From Eimeria necatrix (Eukaryota; Apicomplexa; Conoidasida; Eucoccidiorida; Eimeriidae): 11,701 nucleotides of DNA. Made by a program: the position numbers and the translations under genes. Location of the stretch: contig NW_013651834.1 in the NCBI RefSeq assembly GCF_000499385.1, forward strand, positions 1 through 11,701, read 5' to 3'. Below are positions 1 to 9,296 of this stretch, in pieces (positions within the stretch are counted from its first letter, which is position 1; every line of letters starts with the position of its first letter). A model generated the notes under the pieces. The model ran no database searches. It saw nothing but the letters and a program-made list of their open reading frames with translations, and was not told where the DNA came from.

Positions 1-2780
1 AATCGTGGCATTATGGGGCTGTGGATGGTGCTAAGTGGAACTCGGTCATGCGAGACGCACTAAAACGTGCCCCAGTAAGGGGGGAATGACGGGCCCCGCG
101 AGTGTCGTTGGCTGCCCTATTTGCAAGAAATAGGGGCAGAGGCGGCGGGCACTGATGATGCATGACCAGAAAGGTAGTTTATGGGCTCCGGTGCTCATCC
201 GAGCAACGAAAGCGGCTGACAAACACGTTCTCAAATTTTCACGATATCATTTTGCGGTAGTGCTACTGATGCTCAGCTCGATTTGAATAGTGTCGAGATT
301 CCCGACTAAAAGCTCTGCACTAGTTCCTTCTTTATGTGCCTGGGGTACTGCTCAATGAAATCCTTTCCCACAGGCGCTGCCTGACTAAACACAACCCACA
401 AAACGGGCCTGTGTGTGAGCGCTTCTTGATATGAACAGTAGCTCCCCGTGTCCCCAACAGTGCTTATATTACGAAAGCAGCAGAGCGTTGCCCTGTCTCT
501 GAGCTCAACTCTAGTCTCCCTTAAGTACTAGTATGCGATTTAGAGGCACACGGGCGCTGCTGCACTTGTATGGGAGCAGTCGCACGCTAGTCCACGCCGG
601 CAACGGCCTGTAAGGCCTCCGCGTATTTGTCATGCTACGTTTCACTGGAATTGCTTTTTGTAAAAACGAACAGAAAATGCTCTTGAGTGCTTTGGAGGCA
701 ACTTGAAACTGCACATTGTAATCTTGAAGCCTTGCGCTTGGCTGTGCCTGAAGCCCCCGCGAGCGGCAGTGCCCATGAACTACCTTGTTGCTTGACATCT
801 TCCGAAATCGACATCTTTTTGCTGCCTTTTTTCTTACTGGAACAATCCATTTAATGTGGAAATCGGAATCAAACACGAATGAGAGCTGCAGATTCTCCTT
901 TCCAAGGTGTTGGCACTTGATCATGTTTGTCGCCTGCAGGCCACCGCTTGAGAGCTAGCGCCACAACCCCGTAGTTATTTTTATTAGCCAAAGTATTGAC
1001 TTACGTTGTTAAGTTCAATGAATAACCCTCTGGGACTCCCCTGGACAGAAATGCAGCGAAATCTTTTCACCACTTGCGGCGCCGTGGCTTGAAAAGACTT
1101 TGCTGAGCGTGTGACTGCAGAGCTGCAAACAGCGTCCGGAATGTGCAAATATGCAGCCTACAGGGGAGTTTAAAGGGTGTCTGGAAGCTAAATTAGGACA
1201 CGTTCGCAGCAGCGTTATGAAGCCTCTAGCTCAATTCGTTTCCTGGGAACGACTTTTCTATGAAGTGGCCGTAATGGTTTTTTATGTTTTGGTTCTATTC
1301 CACCTTAAAAGCATAGCTTTAAGAGTGGCAGCCGGTGCCTCCAGCTTCCTACAAAGCCCCTAGTAGTCGGTAGGAAGAGGTGTAGACTTGCAGTGGTGTT
1401 CAGCAGGCCTCGCACTTCTCGTTTCAACAAATAAGTTATGCAGGTGCTGATCTCAGGTAGACAGTGATCGTTGGAGTTGCGGTGACGTCCTTATCTCATA
1501 CGCTGATTTTCAAACTGAGGCGGAGGCCAACTACGTTGTGTTAGTACTCGGCAACGCTAGCCAATGCGCTTTGGTCTTAAGTAGTTCATCAACTTTGTGA
1601 AAAATCAAGCTCATGCATTGTCATAATGTGCTGGCTTTCTTGCGCAAGCGTGCCTGGGCTCTACCTGTACTTGACCTGCCTCTCTTGTTTTGCGCAAAAA
1701 TTTCACATCTTTGTCGATTTTGTTCCATTTCAGTCACATTAGTGTAACAAGATCAGCAATTTGGGGACAAAAGTACCACTTACCGGCTCCAACTGTAGGC
1801 CGGCGGCGGGCGCAATTTCCAAAACTAGTGCGGCGGCTAGAGGAGGCAGTAGTGCGTAGAGAAAGTTAAAATTAACAGTAAATCATAAAAAGGGTCCTTT
1901 GAAACACTTGAATAGTCTAGTTTTGCACATGCAAATGCTCTCCAGGTTTTATATATGAGAGCATATCCATGCCCAAACAAACAGGCGAAATCCGTTCTGG
2001 CCTTTCCCATGTGAAGTTGTTTCGATCGCGTCGCCGCTCCCCTGTGTGCCACCCTTAGCGGGAAAGTGTAGCTCCATTAATACAAGCTAAAGATCCAAAC
2101 AGAGATTAGAGAACGTGCTTGGCTGTGGCTGGTACACAGCGGCGCGCAACAGCCCTTAAGATCCTTGTGGTTCTGCCTCTCACGGAGATCGCTTCCCCTC
2201 CTACTAATTCATGCAGGAGCGCGGTTGGCAGAGGCCCATCGTTGCTCGCATTTCCCAGTGAACCACTATTTTCCGGATGAGGCTTTCTCGCGCTGGCTGC
2301 AGGGATGTTCAGGGCCTCTTGAATTCAGAACTTAACTATCATCTTCGCAGCATAACACCATATTCACCGTCTGTACAGCGGCCTTCCCTCCGGGGAGAGG
2401 CTGAATTTGGAGGAGCTGCCCCTCTTCTTTGCCACGAGCTTATGTGTGCCAGGCTGTAAAGGTGAACAGTGCTCAGTGTGTCTCGTCTTAGGGGAAGCAT
2501 GGCATTGTGAGTATTCTTCTAGCTTCCCACGCAGTGGAATTTGTATTGAGTATTAAATTTATTTGTGATTTTAATAGCCCTTCAGCATTTAAGGCAGTTT
2601 AATGAAATGTATATGGATACACTAGAATGCTATAGAGGGAGGCCCTCCTAGCACACAGGGCTTCGAGCGATTGCGAACTTGTACACAGCAGTCTACAAAA
2701 TAACTCTGAGTCAAGATTTCTTGCCGAAGGAAAACTAATAGCGCAAATAGTTAAAAGTACCATTTGTAGCAATTTCTGCG
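1..2780. other. Gene-free stretch, no supported feature
   Basis: No open frame here exceeds about 140 codons, none resembles a family I know, and I could not chain short exons into a recognisable protein. I saw no tRNA-like arms or rRNA sequence. Unlike the rest of the window it has no long CAG/CTG tract and no GCATGC palindrome. It may be intergenic DNA or an untranslated or intronic part of a neighbouring gene; the sequence does not decide. Confidence 0.5.
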
Positions 2781-2782
2781 GC

Positions 2783-2873
2783 TGCATGCATGCTTGTGAC
2801 GCTGAGGCCCCGCTGGTGCTCCCCACATGGAAGCTGCTGACCCGCACCCCTCCTTGCTGCGCCTCTTGCATGC
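2783..2873 (+). promoter_or_regulatory. GCATGC palindromes upstream of RPS26
   Basis: Two overlapping GCATGC palindromes (2784-2789 and 2788-2793) and a third (2868-2873) lie about 120 to 210 bases upstream of the eS26 start codon. From memory, ribosomal protein promoters of the related coccidian Toxoplasma carry a conserved element of the form (T/C)GCATGC(G/A), called TRP-2, and TGCATGC-like sites are bound by ApiAP2 factors in apicomplexans. TGCATGCA at 2783-2790 fits that form. Position and match suggest a promoter element, but this is inference. The long companion TRP-1 element was not seen. Confidence 0.45.
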
Positions 2874-2992
2874 TGTTCTATGTGTTGGTTTGAAGCAAAG
2901 CCGTTTCGTCCGTCTTCTCTTCAGCGTTTGCTGACTTCTAATTAGTCCTTTTGATCGGGGTTTGGGGTTTACGGAGGCAGGAAGTGGAAAGG

Positions 2993-3964
2993 ATGCCGAC
3001 GAAACGCAGGAACGCCGGCCGCTCCAAACACGGCAGAGGCCATGTCAACCCCGTCAGGTGCAGCAACTGCGGCCGCTCGTGCCCCAAGGACAAAGCCATC
3101 AAGCGCTTCAGTGTCCGCAACATAGTTGACGCTTCTTCCCAGAGAGATCTCAGGGAGGCCTCCGCCTACCACAGTACGGGCCACGGACGGCCGCAGCTGC
3201 CCCCCACTAGCATGCATTAGGACCGCTTGCTGTTCTTTTCTCTTTGTCATTTCGTGTAGCATTGGCGAATTGATTTCAACTCCGTTGCTTGCGCAAAGAG
3301 GAACTCATCCCCGCGGGTGCTTCTTGACGAGGCCTCTGCTGGGGTCTTTCTCGCAGCCTGCGCAGCTGGTCTTGTTTCCTTGAAATATGTTTTTGCACTT
3401 CTTTCGCCTTCATCGGGCAGCGGCTTTGGTCACCTCTGGTGCCTCCACGGAGTCCTTTTGTGGCTTCGTGTTTTAACACTTTGGCTCTGGATTTGTCGCA
3501 GCAGTGCAGATCCTTGCTGATGAATGTGCAGTATTTTAAATTGGTATTAAAGAGGCCTTTTGCTCTTTCCATGGCGAGCTTTTCCTCCACTAGACTTCTC
3601 AAGTTTCTCTGCATTTCTCCGCTTTCCGTAGCCAGTGGTTCGAGAGGCCTGTGCCTGTTTCGGTGTTGCTGTGCTGTGCCTGTGAGATCTGCGCGTCGCG
3701 AGTGCATGCTGTGGTGGATTGGAGGCAAAAAAAGGATTAATTTTATCTTGCAAAACATAAAATTAGGTTAAATTGCTGCTGCGGCGTGTGCGTGTGTACT
3801 GCGCAGCCTACAACTTGCCCAAGCTGTACATCAAGCACTGCTACTGCATCTCCTGCGCCATCCACTCGCGAGTGGTGCGCGTGCGCTCGCGGGAAAGACG
3901 CAGAGTCCGGACGAACCCGCAGGCCCGCGTGCACGGGGGCAACGTGGGTGGCGGCCGCAACTGA
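2993..3964 (+). CDS. RPS26: 40S ribosomal protein eS26 (two exons)
   Basis: Component of the small ribosomal subunit, where eS26 sits near the mRNA exit channel. Exon 1 is 2993-3173 and exon 2 is 3807-3964 (stop TGA 3962-3964); the intron of 633 bases runs from GTACGG to GCGCAG. The phase-1 junction makes one Thr codon and gives [16 protein letters not shown], which fits the eukaryotic family without a gap. The product is 112 residues (human 115). The start [20 protein letters not shown] is typical, with a basic N-terminus. The zinc-binding pairs are present at C23/C26 (CSNC) and C74/C77 (CISC), the same numbers as in the human protein. The tail after [12 protein letters not shown] is short and Gly/Asn-rich rather than Pro-rich as in animals. 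One oddity is RSCPKD where most relatives have RCVPKD, which moves a non-ligand Cys by one place. The intron carries no coding sequence that I recognise. Confidence 0.95.
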
Positions 3965-3967
3965 GGC

Positions 3968-3968
<1 letters not shown>

Positions 3969-4012
<44 letters not shown>
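3969..4012. repeat. (AGC)n microsatellite just after the RPS26 stop
   Basis: About 14 uninterrupted GCA/AGC units start five bases after the eS26 stop codon, so they probably lie in the 3' UTR. CAG-type trinucleotide tracts are a known hallmark of Eimeria genomes. Perfect uninterrupted units suggest a length-variable locus. Confidence 0.9.
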
Positions 4013-4014
<2 letters not shown>

Positions 4015-4032
4015 GCGTTGGCGGCGGCGGCT

Positions 4033-4081
4033 GGGGAAGCTGCTTCCCCTTCGTGACACGACGCGCCAGCTTTGCTGGGGC
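4033..4081. other. Two small inverted repeats downstream of RPS26
   Basis: GGGGAAGC-T-GCTTCCCC (4033-4049) has perfect 8-base arms, and CCAGC-TTT-GCTGG (about 4069-4081) follows 20 bases later. Both would fold into short hairpins in the presumed 3' UTR or spacer. Their function is unknown and they may be chance features of a GC-rich stretch. Confidence 0.4.
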
Positions 4082-4408
4082 TGATAAACCTGCTTTCTTT
4101 ACTTATTGATAAAGCGTCCCCAGCGCGCGACCCACGCGGGGCTTCTCAGCGCTGGCCAACGCTGCCCAGCCCGTAGTAGTGCACGGGGCAGTGCATTGGG
4201 GCTTATAGCATTTACTGGAGTGTAGACTGACTTAGTAACTGACTACGGAGGCACCAACTGAGCTTTAGACAGCAACGCAGATATCTTGTAGGGGCTGTAG
4301 CAGCGTTTGGCTGGAAACCAAGAAGCCGAGAGGGTTAGGCTTGATACAAACAGAGAGAGGTGTGATGTAGCATTCGAGGAATACGCCGCAGGGGGAAGTG
4401 TGGGGGAA

Positions 4409-4882
4409 GCCAATTGCTGTTTAGTTAGAGCTCCTGTAGTGAAGTCGTTTCGCCGCTGCAGCAGCGAGTTCGCTGGCATGGCGCAGTAGAAACCAGGCAG
4501 CGCCTGTAGGCGAAGTTGAATATCCCGCTGGTGAGAGTTGCAGAGCTTCTGGGACATCCAGGCCTCAGCTTTAAGAAATAGTGAAGGGTTTGAAACGGTG
4601 TACCCGCGAAATTCATTCCCAGCGCCGCTTTTTGGGCGTTTCCGGGCCAATTGCTGTTTAGTTAGAGCTCCTGTAGTGAAGTCGTTTCGCCGCTGCAGCA
4701 GCGAGTTCGCTGGCATGGCGCAGTAGAAACCAGGCAGCGCCTGTAGGCGAAGTTGAATATCCCGCTGGTGAGAGTTGCAGAGCTTCTGGGACATCCAGGC
4801 CTCAGCTTTAAGAAATAGTGAAGGGTTTGAAACGGTGTACCCGCGAAATTCATTCCCAGCGCCGCTTTTTGGGCGTTTCCGG
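4409..4882. repeat. 237-bp tandem duplication, two copies
   Basis: Copy one is 4409-4645 and copy two follows directly at 4646-4882. By eye the copies are identical base for base, and they share GGC at the boundaries. The unit is a multiple of three, so any frame open through one copy stays open through both. This explains a 248-codon open frame on the minus strand (4243-4989) that I do not call a gene. Perfect identity means either a very recent duplication or an assembly artefact. Confidence 0.95.
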
Positions 4883-5480
4883 GCTGGGCTCTGACGGGGT
4901 TCACGAATCGAAGCTGCTGAACGGAGAGGGGAAGGGAAGCTGCGTCTGTGAGAGGGAATGTTGTTATACTCTTCTTCATTTAGAAGCAAAAGTTATTTAT
5001 GTGTTTGTTGCCATCTGTTTCAGTCAATTTGGGTCTACAGACAGCTTATTTTGCAGCCGTGGCTCCTTCGCAGTGGCGCTCAGCCGCTTCAGTTGTTCGT
5101 CTCCCGACACTTACGTTTTTGAATATAGAGTGGAACAATGGCATAATAAATTAAAAATAAATGAGCCGAGACATCTTCTCCTCTAGTCGCTTTCTTGTCA
5201 GATCGCCCTCTGCCTCCCCGTTCGCCGCCTTTCCGTGGGACCACCCCAGAGCAGCACGAGCGAGCACTTCTCCTCGCCTTGAACTTCAAAGGCAATTCTT
5301 TCCAACTAGGAGAAGCTTCAGATTGGCCGCGTTGAGTGCAGTTTCTTCTTCCTTAGCAGCAGAAACTTCCGCAGGCAACGGGGCCCCTGCAGGTCTTGTC
5401 TGCTGGAACATGTGCAGAAAAACGTGAACTCAGACGTTGAGGCTTTATTTTTGCGAGCTCGCTGGCTCCAGCGCTGCATG
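4883..5480. other. Spacer upstream of CSN5, no gene seen
   Basis: Moderately AT-rich spacer with only short open frames on both strands and no recognisable protein. It presumably contains the CSN5 promoter and 5' UTR towards its right end. Confidence 0.4.
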
Positions 5481-5508
5481 GCATGCGGGAATAAGTAGGT
5501 GTGCATGC
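5481..5508 (+). promoter_or_regulatory. Paired GCATGC palindromes upstream of CSN5
   Basis: GCATGC occurs at 5481-5486 and 5503-5508, about 70 to 100 bases before the CSN5 start codon. The motif matches the core of the coccidian TRP-2-like and ApiAP2-type sites noted before RPS26. A promoter role is inferred from position only; the motif is also frequent in the introns here. Confidence 0.35.
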
Positions 5509-5579
5509 AGGTTACCAACAAAATGTCCGTTTGATTCGACTAAGTTCGTTTGCAACTCGTTTCGGTTTCCCCTTGAAAG

Positions 5580-8500
5580 ATGGAGCCCCCGCCGGCCCCC
5601 GCCGTGGACCGCGCCCTCTACGCCTTCGACGAAGAGGCGCACAACGACTTGCTGCACACTCTGCAGCAGCACAACCAGAGCCTGCGGCAGAAGCTGCAGC
5701 GCAGCAGCAGCTTGCAGAGTCCCGTGGCCTTCACAGATGTGTGGATTTCGGACTTGGCCTTGGCCAAGATGATGGCGCATGCAGAGAGCGGCGGCAAGAT
5801 CGAAGTCATGGGGCTGCTGCTGGGCAAGGCGGTGGCCACAGCGGAGCCGCTGGAGCCGGGGGCCCCCCCCGCAGCTTCGCTGCAGGCCGAAGAGCCCTTG
5901 CTGGCAGCAGCAGAAGCTGCTGCTGCAGCAGCAGACGCAGCAGCAGAGGCGTGGGGGCCGCAGGGGCCCCTGAGAGGCTACTTTGTTGTCACAGACTGCT
6001 TCGCTTTGCCCGTCGAAGGCACTGAGACCCGAGTTAATGCAGCAGAAGAAGCTAATGAATATATGATTCAGTTCTTAGAAGCAGCAGAAAAGGCCGCAGT
6101 GCAGCAAAAAGTCGTTGGCTGGTACCACTCCCACCCCGACTACGGCTGCTGGCTCTCCGGCATTGATGTCCGCACGCAGCAGCTGCAGCAGCAGCACCAA
6201 GACCCCTTTCTCGCCATTGTTGTGAGGCTTGCTGCTGCCCTTTTCCCTCTAGAGTAAACTGCTGCGGATAGTGCAGCACAGCTTGGGGGGAACTCAGGAA
6301 CTACAGAGTATACGCAGCAGCTGCTGCTGCAGCTGCTGCTGCAGCTGCTGCTGCAGCTGCTGCTGCAGCTGCTGCTGCAACTGCTGCTGCAGCAGCAGCT
6401 GCTGCTGCTGCTGCTGCAACTGCTGCTGCAGCAGCTGCCAGTGCCGAAAGGCACTAGAAAGCAGCCATTTACGTGGCCCCGGTGCTCCGCTGTACGTACA
6501 GGTCGATCCAATTCGAACAATAAGCAACGGATCCATAGAGGTCAGTGAGCCCCCAGAAGTGTTTTCTCTTCAAGGCAGTTCTTGCACAAACTAATTTCAA
6601 AGGAAAAGTGAAATGTTCGTAGCAGCTTTGCGATGCATGTTAGCCCTTTTTTTCATCTTTTTCTTTCATATTGTTGCTTCTGAAACTTGGCAAAGATTCT
6701 CGTATTTGTTTTGTTTGCCCGCGCATGCTGGCTTGCGTTGTTCCTCTGATCTGCAATTAATTCAACACTTTCTACCCCTCTGTCGCCGTTTCTATTCCAC
6801 TTATTGGTTTTGTTGTGCTGCTACTTCTTTGCCTTTTGCTGCTTGGGAGGGGGAATGGCTGCTTCCGTGTTTCCCTGCTGCTTGCGCTTTCCCCGGGGAG
6901 CTCGCTGGTGCTTGTTTTGCATGCAAAATGTTTTGTCGTTTTCGCTTAATAAAGACGCTTTTAGTTGAAATAAAGACGCTTTTAGTTGAAGCAAAGTTTG
7001 CAAAAGGCATGCAGACTCAAATGGCGCTTTGTTCAACTCTTGCAACTGCGCAGCTGGGAGCGTTTCGAACCTTTTTGCCGGGGGAGACGAGAAGGGAAGA
7101 CGAGGCAGAAGCTGGCGAGTCGCCCTCGCAGTTGTTGCCTGCTGAGAAAGTAAACGACTTCGGGGCCCATTGGCAGCAGTGAGGCCTTACTGCATGCCTC
7201 ACACTCTGCAGACGGAGTCTATCACTCACACGCGCAATTTAACAAAAGAAACTTCCCTTTCCCAGCCACAGAAATGGAGTCACAGCTTCACAGCGGGGAG
7301 ATGCACGGGAAATCGTGCATAGCTTCATTTTCGAAGCAGCAGAACTGCCACGTGTTGCGTATCCGTAGCAGAGCCGTAGAGTAGTGCAACAGTGGTGTTG
7401 TGGACTAGCCAGGTAGTAGAGTTCAAAGGTCAAAGCCCCTGAAATTCTTAATAATGCAAGTAAAAGAAAAATCAAGTTTTTGCATGCATAACATGTGAAT
7501 GAAACCACGAGCGCCTGAGCAGAAGAGCTTGCTGATCCAGTTTTACCTGTTCGACTAGGAGCACATAATAGCCAGCTTCGCAAAAGTTGGTTTTTGGTTT
7601 TTAATGACATATGCTGAAAGACGTTTCTGCATTTAAATCCTTGTTTTGTGCGTTGTTATGTTAGAAACTGACCTGCGCTGGAAAAGCTGTGCATTTGAAT
7701 TCATGTTTTGTGCACTGTTGTCTTAGAGTGCTGCTGGCCTGTGCGGGCGCAGGTATTATCGTCTGCGGGTGCACTACTGCTGCAACTCTTTAAGTGCGCG
7801 GCTGCTGGAGGGAATGTGCAACGCCACTTGGCCGCAGGTGCTTGCGGGCCCAAGTCTTCGTCGGGTGCGACTTGTGCCATTTCTTGTGTTGTGTTCCCTC
7901 CACTAAGTCATTTTCCTGTTAGTTTCACTCAAAAGCACTTTGGCCATTGTTTTCCTACACAATTTGCGCTTTTTTCCATACACAACTGGACCAACTGGCG
8001 TGCGTTTTTGCTTCTAATGTGGAGCAACGCACAGCTCAAGCCCAGCAGCCACCACCAGCTGCAGCAGCCCAGCAAAGCATTACTTTTGACTGTTTTCTGC
8101 CTGATGTTCTTTTCCAAACTCTTCGCTGTGAATTTGTTTTTGTTTGTTTCCCAAATACAGAACAGGCCCCTTGAGCTGCGGCGGTTGGAAGCCATCTTGG
8201 AGTCTTGCGACGAAGCCATTAGCGCTGCCGCGAGCAGGTAATTCAAAGTATGAAGTGTTGCCACAAGTCTGCATGCAGACGTCTTCGGTGGCATTTGTAA
8301 ACACTTATTAGTGCCTGACTTTCGGAAAGATATTCTCATGCCCGCCTGCCTGAGAGCTCACGTGTGCGAGCTCTTCAGAATCAATTTTGGCTTCGCTTTC
8401 GAGTTGCTGCTTCTGCAGCAGCAACTAGCGGCGCTGTAGCCCAGATGGAGTACTTGCATGCCTGTTTGCTTTCGTCTTTTCGGATATTTGAAGTTTTCAA

Positions 8501-8780
8501 AAGCGCTTTTTGTCTTTGTTTCCCCAGCCAGCCCGCGCCTGCGGCTGAAGCGAACGGCCAGGAAATGGGGGATGGATTTGAGCTAGAAGACAACACTCTG
8601 GCTGCAGAATACTCGGAAGAATTGGAATTCGCAAGTCAAAAGGAAAAAGATCTTTCTGACCGGCTTCTGAGCACTGCAGAGAAAGCAGCAGATATTGCCG
8701 TGCGCGCGCTTGGGGGTGAACATGAAGCAGCAGCTCTGGTTGGTTTCTTGCAATTAGCTGCTTCTCTGCATGCGATCTAA
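5580..8780 (+). CDS. CSN5: COP9 signalosome subunit 5, JAMM deneddylase (six exons)
   Basis: Zinc metalloprotease that removes NEDD8 from cullins of cullin-RING ubiquitin ligases. Exons: 5580-6221, 6502-6540, 7054-7178, 7753-7837, 8161-8237, 8528-8780; total 1221 bases, 406 residues (human 334). All junctions are GT-AG and keep phase; each was chosen because the join restores family sequence, for example LAIV+[11 protein letters not shown]+[10 protein letters not shown], and HWQ+[14 protein letters not shown]. The JAMM residues are E75 ([11 protein letters not shown]), H183, H185, S193 and D196 ([14 protein letters not shown]). [11 protein letters not shown] identifies CSN5 rather than the proteasomal Rpn11, and E149 and R151 match human E104 and R106 of the autoinhibitory Ins-1 segment. 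Oddities: an Ala/Glu-rich insert at about residues 86-130, HPD where relatives have HPG, and an acidic linker in exon 6. Uncertain: exon 4 may run to 7864 (nine more residues), and the C-terminus may use another exon at 9297-9365. The start is the first ATG in frame with the conserved N-terminal part. Confidence 0.92.
5848..5958 (+). repeat. Coding Ala/Glu/Gln-rich insertion in CSN5
   Basis: GCA/GCT/GCC and CAG-like codons encode a stretch rich in Ala, Glu and Pro at about CSN5 residues 90-126, between the strand holding catalytic E75 and the [15 protein letters not shown] strand. Human CSN5 has only a short turn here. Such homopolymer-like insertions at surface loops are known from Eimeria proteins. 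It probably forms a loop that leaves the metalloprotease fold intact. Confidence 0.75.
6314..6438. repeat. CAGCTG/CTGCAG tract in CSN5 intron 1
   Basis: Roughly 125 bases built from CTG and CAG triplets arranged as 12-base CAGCTGCTGCTG units, so the strand alternates between CAG and CTG and is self-complementary over short distances. It lies within the intron 6222-6501. It makes several frames look open (poly-Cys on one strand, poly-Gln on the other), which is not evidence for coding. Confidence 0.9.
6948..6989. repeat. 21-bp tandem direct repeat in CSN5 intron 2
   Basis: The unit AATAAAGACGCTTTTAGTTGA appears twice back to back (6948-6968, 6969-6989) with no mismatch seen, about 65 bases before the exon 3 acceptor. 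It is intronic, so it has no coding effect. Confidence 0.85.
7628..7752. repeat. Degenerate 62-bp tandem repeat before CSN5 exon 4
   Basis: TGCATTTAAATCCTTGTTTT at 7628 is echoed with substitutions by TGCATTTGAATTCATGTTTT at 7690, followed by similar TGTGC..TTGT.T..TTAGA and a CTG-rich end. The offset is 62 bases. The second copy runs to the AG acceptor at 7751-7752, so it supplies the splice-acceptor region of exon 4. Divergence suggests an older duplication than the perfect ones elsewhere. Confidence 0.65.
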
Positions 8781-8821
8781 TATGAATTTGTTCATGAGTG
8801 ACCTAATATGAATTTGTTCAT
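8777..8821. repeat. 19-bp direct repeat over the CSN5 stop codon
   Basis: CTAATATGAATTTGTTCAT occurs at 8777-8795 and again at 8803-8821, 26 bases apart. The first copy contains the TAA that ends the six-exon CSN5 model. Confidence 0.85.
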
Positions 8822-8879
8822 AATTGTTTTTCCCCCTTTTGGCTGCTCTTTTTCTTATCATTTAATGCGGATGACATAT

Positions 8880-9049
8880 TTTTTGAAATTCGAATTCACA
8901 CAAATAATGCGAATGAGCAAACAAGTAGCAGAGAGGCACGTTCAACAATGTGGATTTGCGTTTATTTTTGAAATTCGAATTCACACAAATAATGCGAATG
9001 AGCAAACAAGTAGCAGAGAGGCACGTTCAACAATGTGGATTTGCGTTTA
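8880..9049. repeat. 85-bp tandem duplication, two copies
   Basis: The unit, beginning TTTTTGAAATTCGAATTCAC, occupies 8880-8964 and is repeated directly at 8965-9049 with no difference seen. The length is not a multiple of three, so the 139-codon frame across it changes phase between copies and looks non-coding. It lies downstream of the CSN5 stop, or in its last intron if the alternative 3' exon is used. Confidence 0.93.
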
Positions 9050-9296
9050 CTTATTTGTCGGCTTTCTGTTTTTGTATTTGGGTTGCTGGCTGTGGGCCGT
9101 CACAGTAAACCTCCAGAGAACTGTAGAAGAAGACGCTCGGGAGAGTAATCCCTGGTGTGCATTATGGTCTCTCATTGGTTTCAATGGAGCATTTTTGCAG
9201 TATTATTTCCGTTTTAATAATTATTAATGCAAAAAAGGACAAAGCTGCAAGTTTTCCGGGGCTGCAATCTTCTGCATGTGATGCTTTCTGCCGCAG

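Noticed and set aside
1..2780. tRNA, rRNA or small structured RNA genes
   Set aside because: I looked for T-loop-like GTTCGA boxes with matching arms and for rRNA core sequence on both strands and found none that hold together.
2957..2972. GGGGTTTGGGGTTTACG resembling telomeric repeats
   Set aside because: It is two imperfect units only, just before the RPS26 start codon, and does not match a TTTAGGG array; too short to call.
3276..3758. 160-codon minus-strand frame inside the RPS26 intron
   Set aside because: It is a shadow frame within a well-defined intron, with biased Lys/Arg/Gln content from the complementary T/C-rich strand and no family likeness.
4243..4989. 248-codon open frame on the minus strand
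   Set aside because: It is long only because the 237-bp duplication doubles a stop-free stretch; other frames are also open through the unit, and no domain or splice context supports it.
5580..6257. Assigning the JAMM protein to proteasome subunit Rpn11
   Set aside because: [11 protein letters not shown], the [15 protein letters not shown] strand and the YY-motif exon fit CSN5; Rpn11 has a different segment in place of VEGTETRVN.
6140..6594. Poly-Cys and poly-Gln frames at CSN5 intron 1
   Set aside because: They arise from the CAG/CTG tract, which cannot produce stops in most frames; the flanking exon joins show that the tract is intronic.
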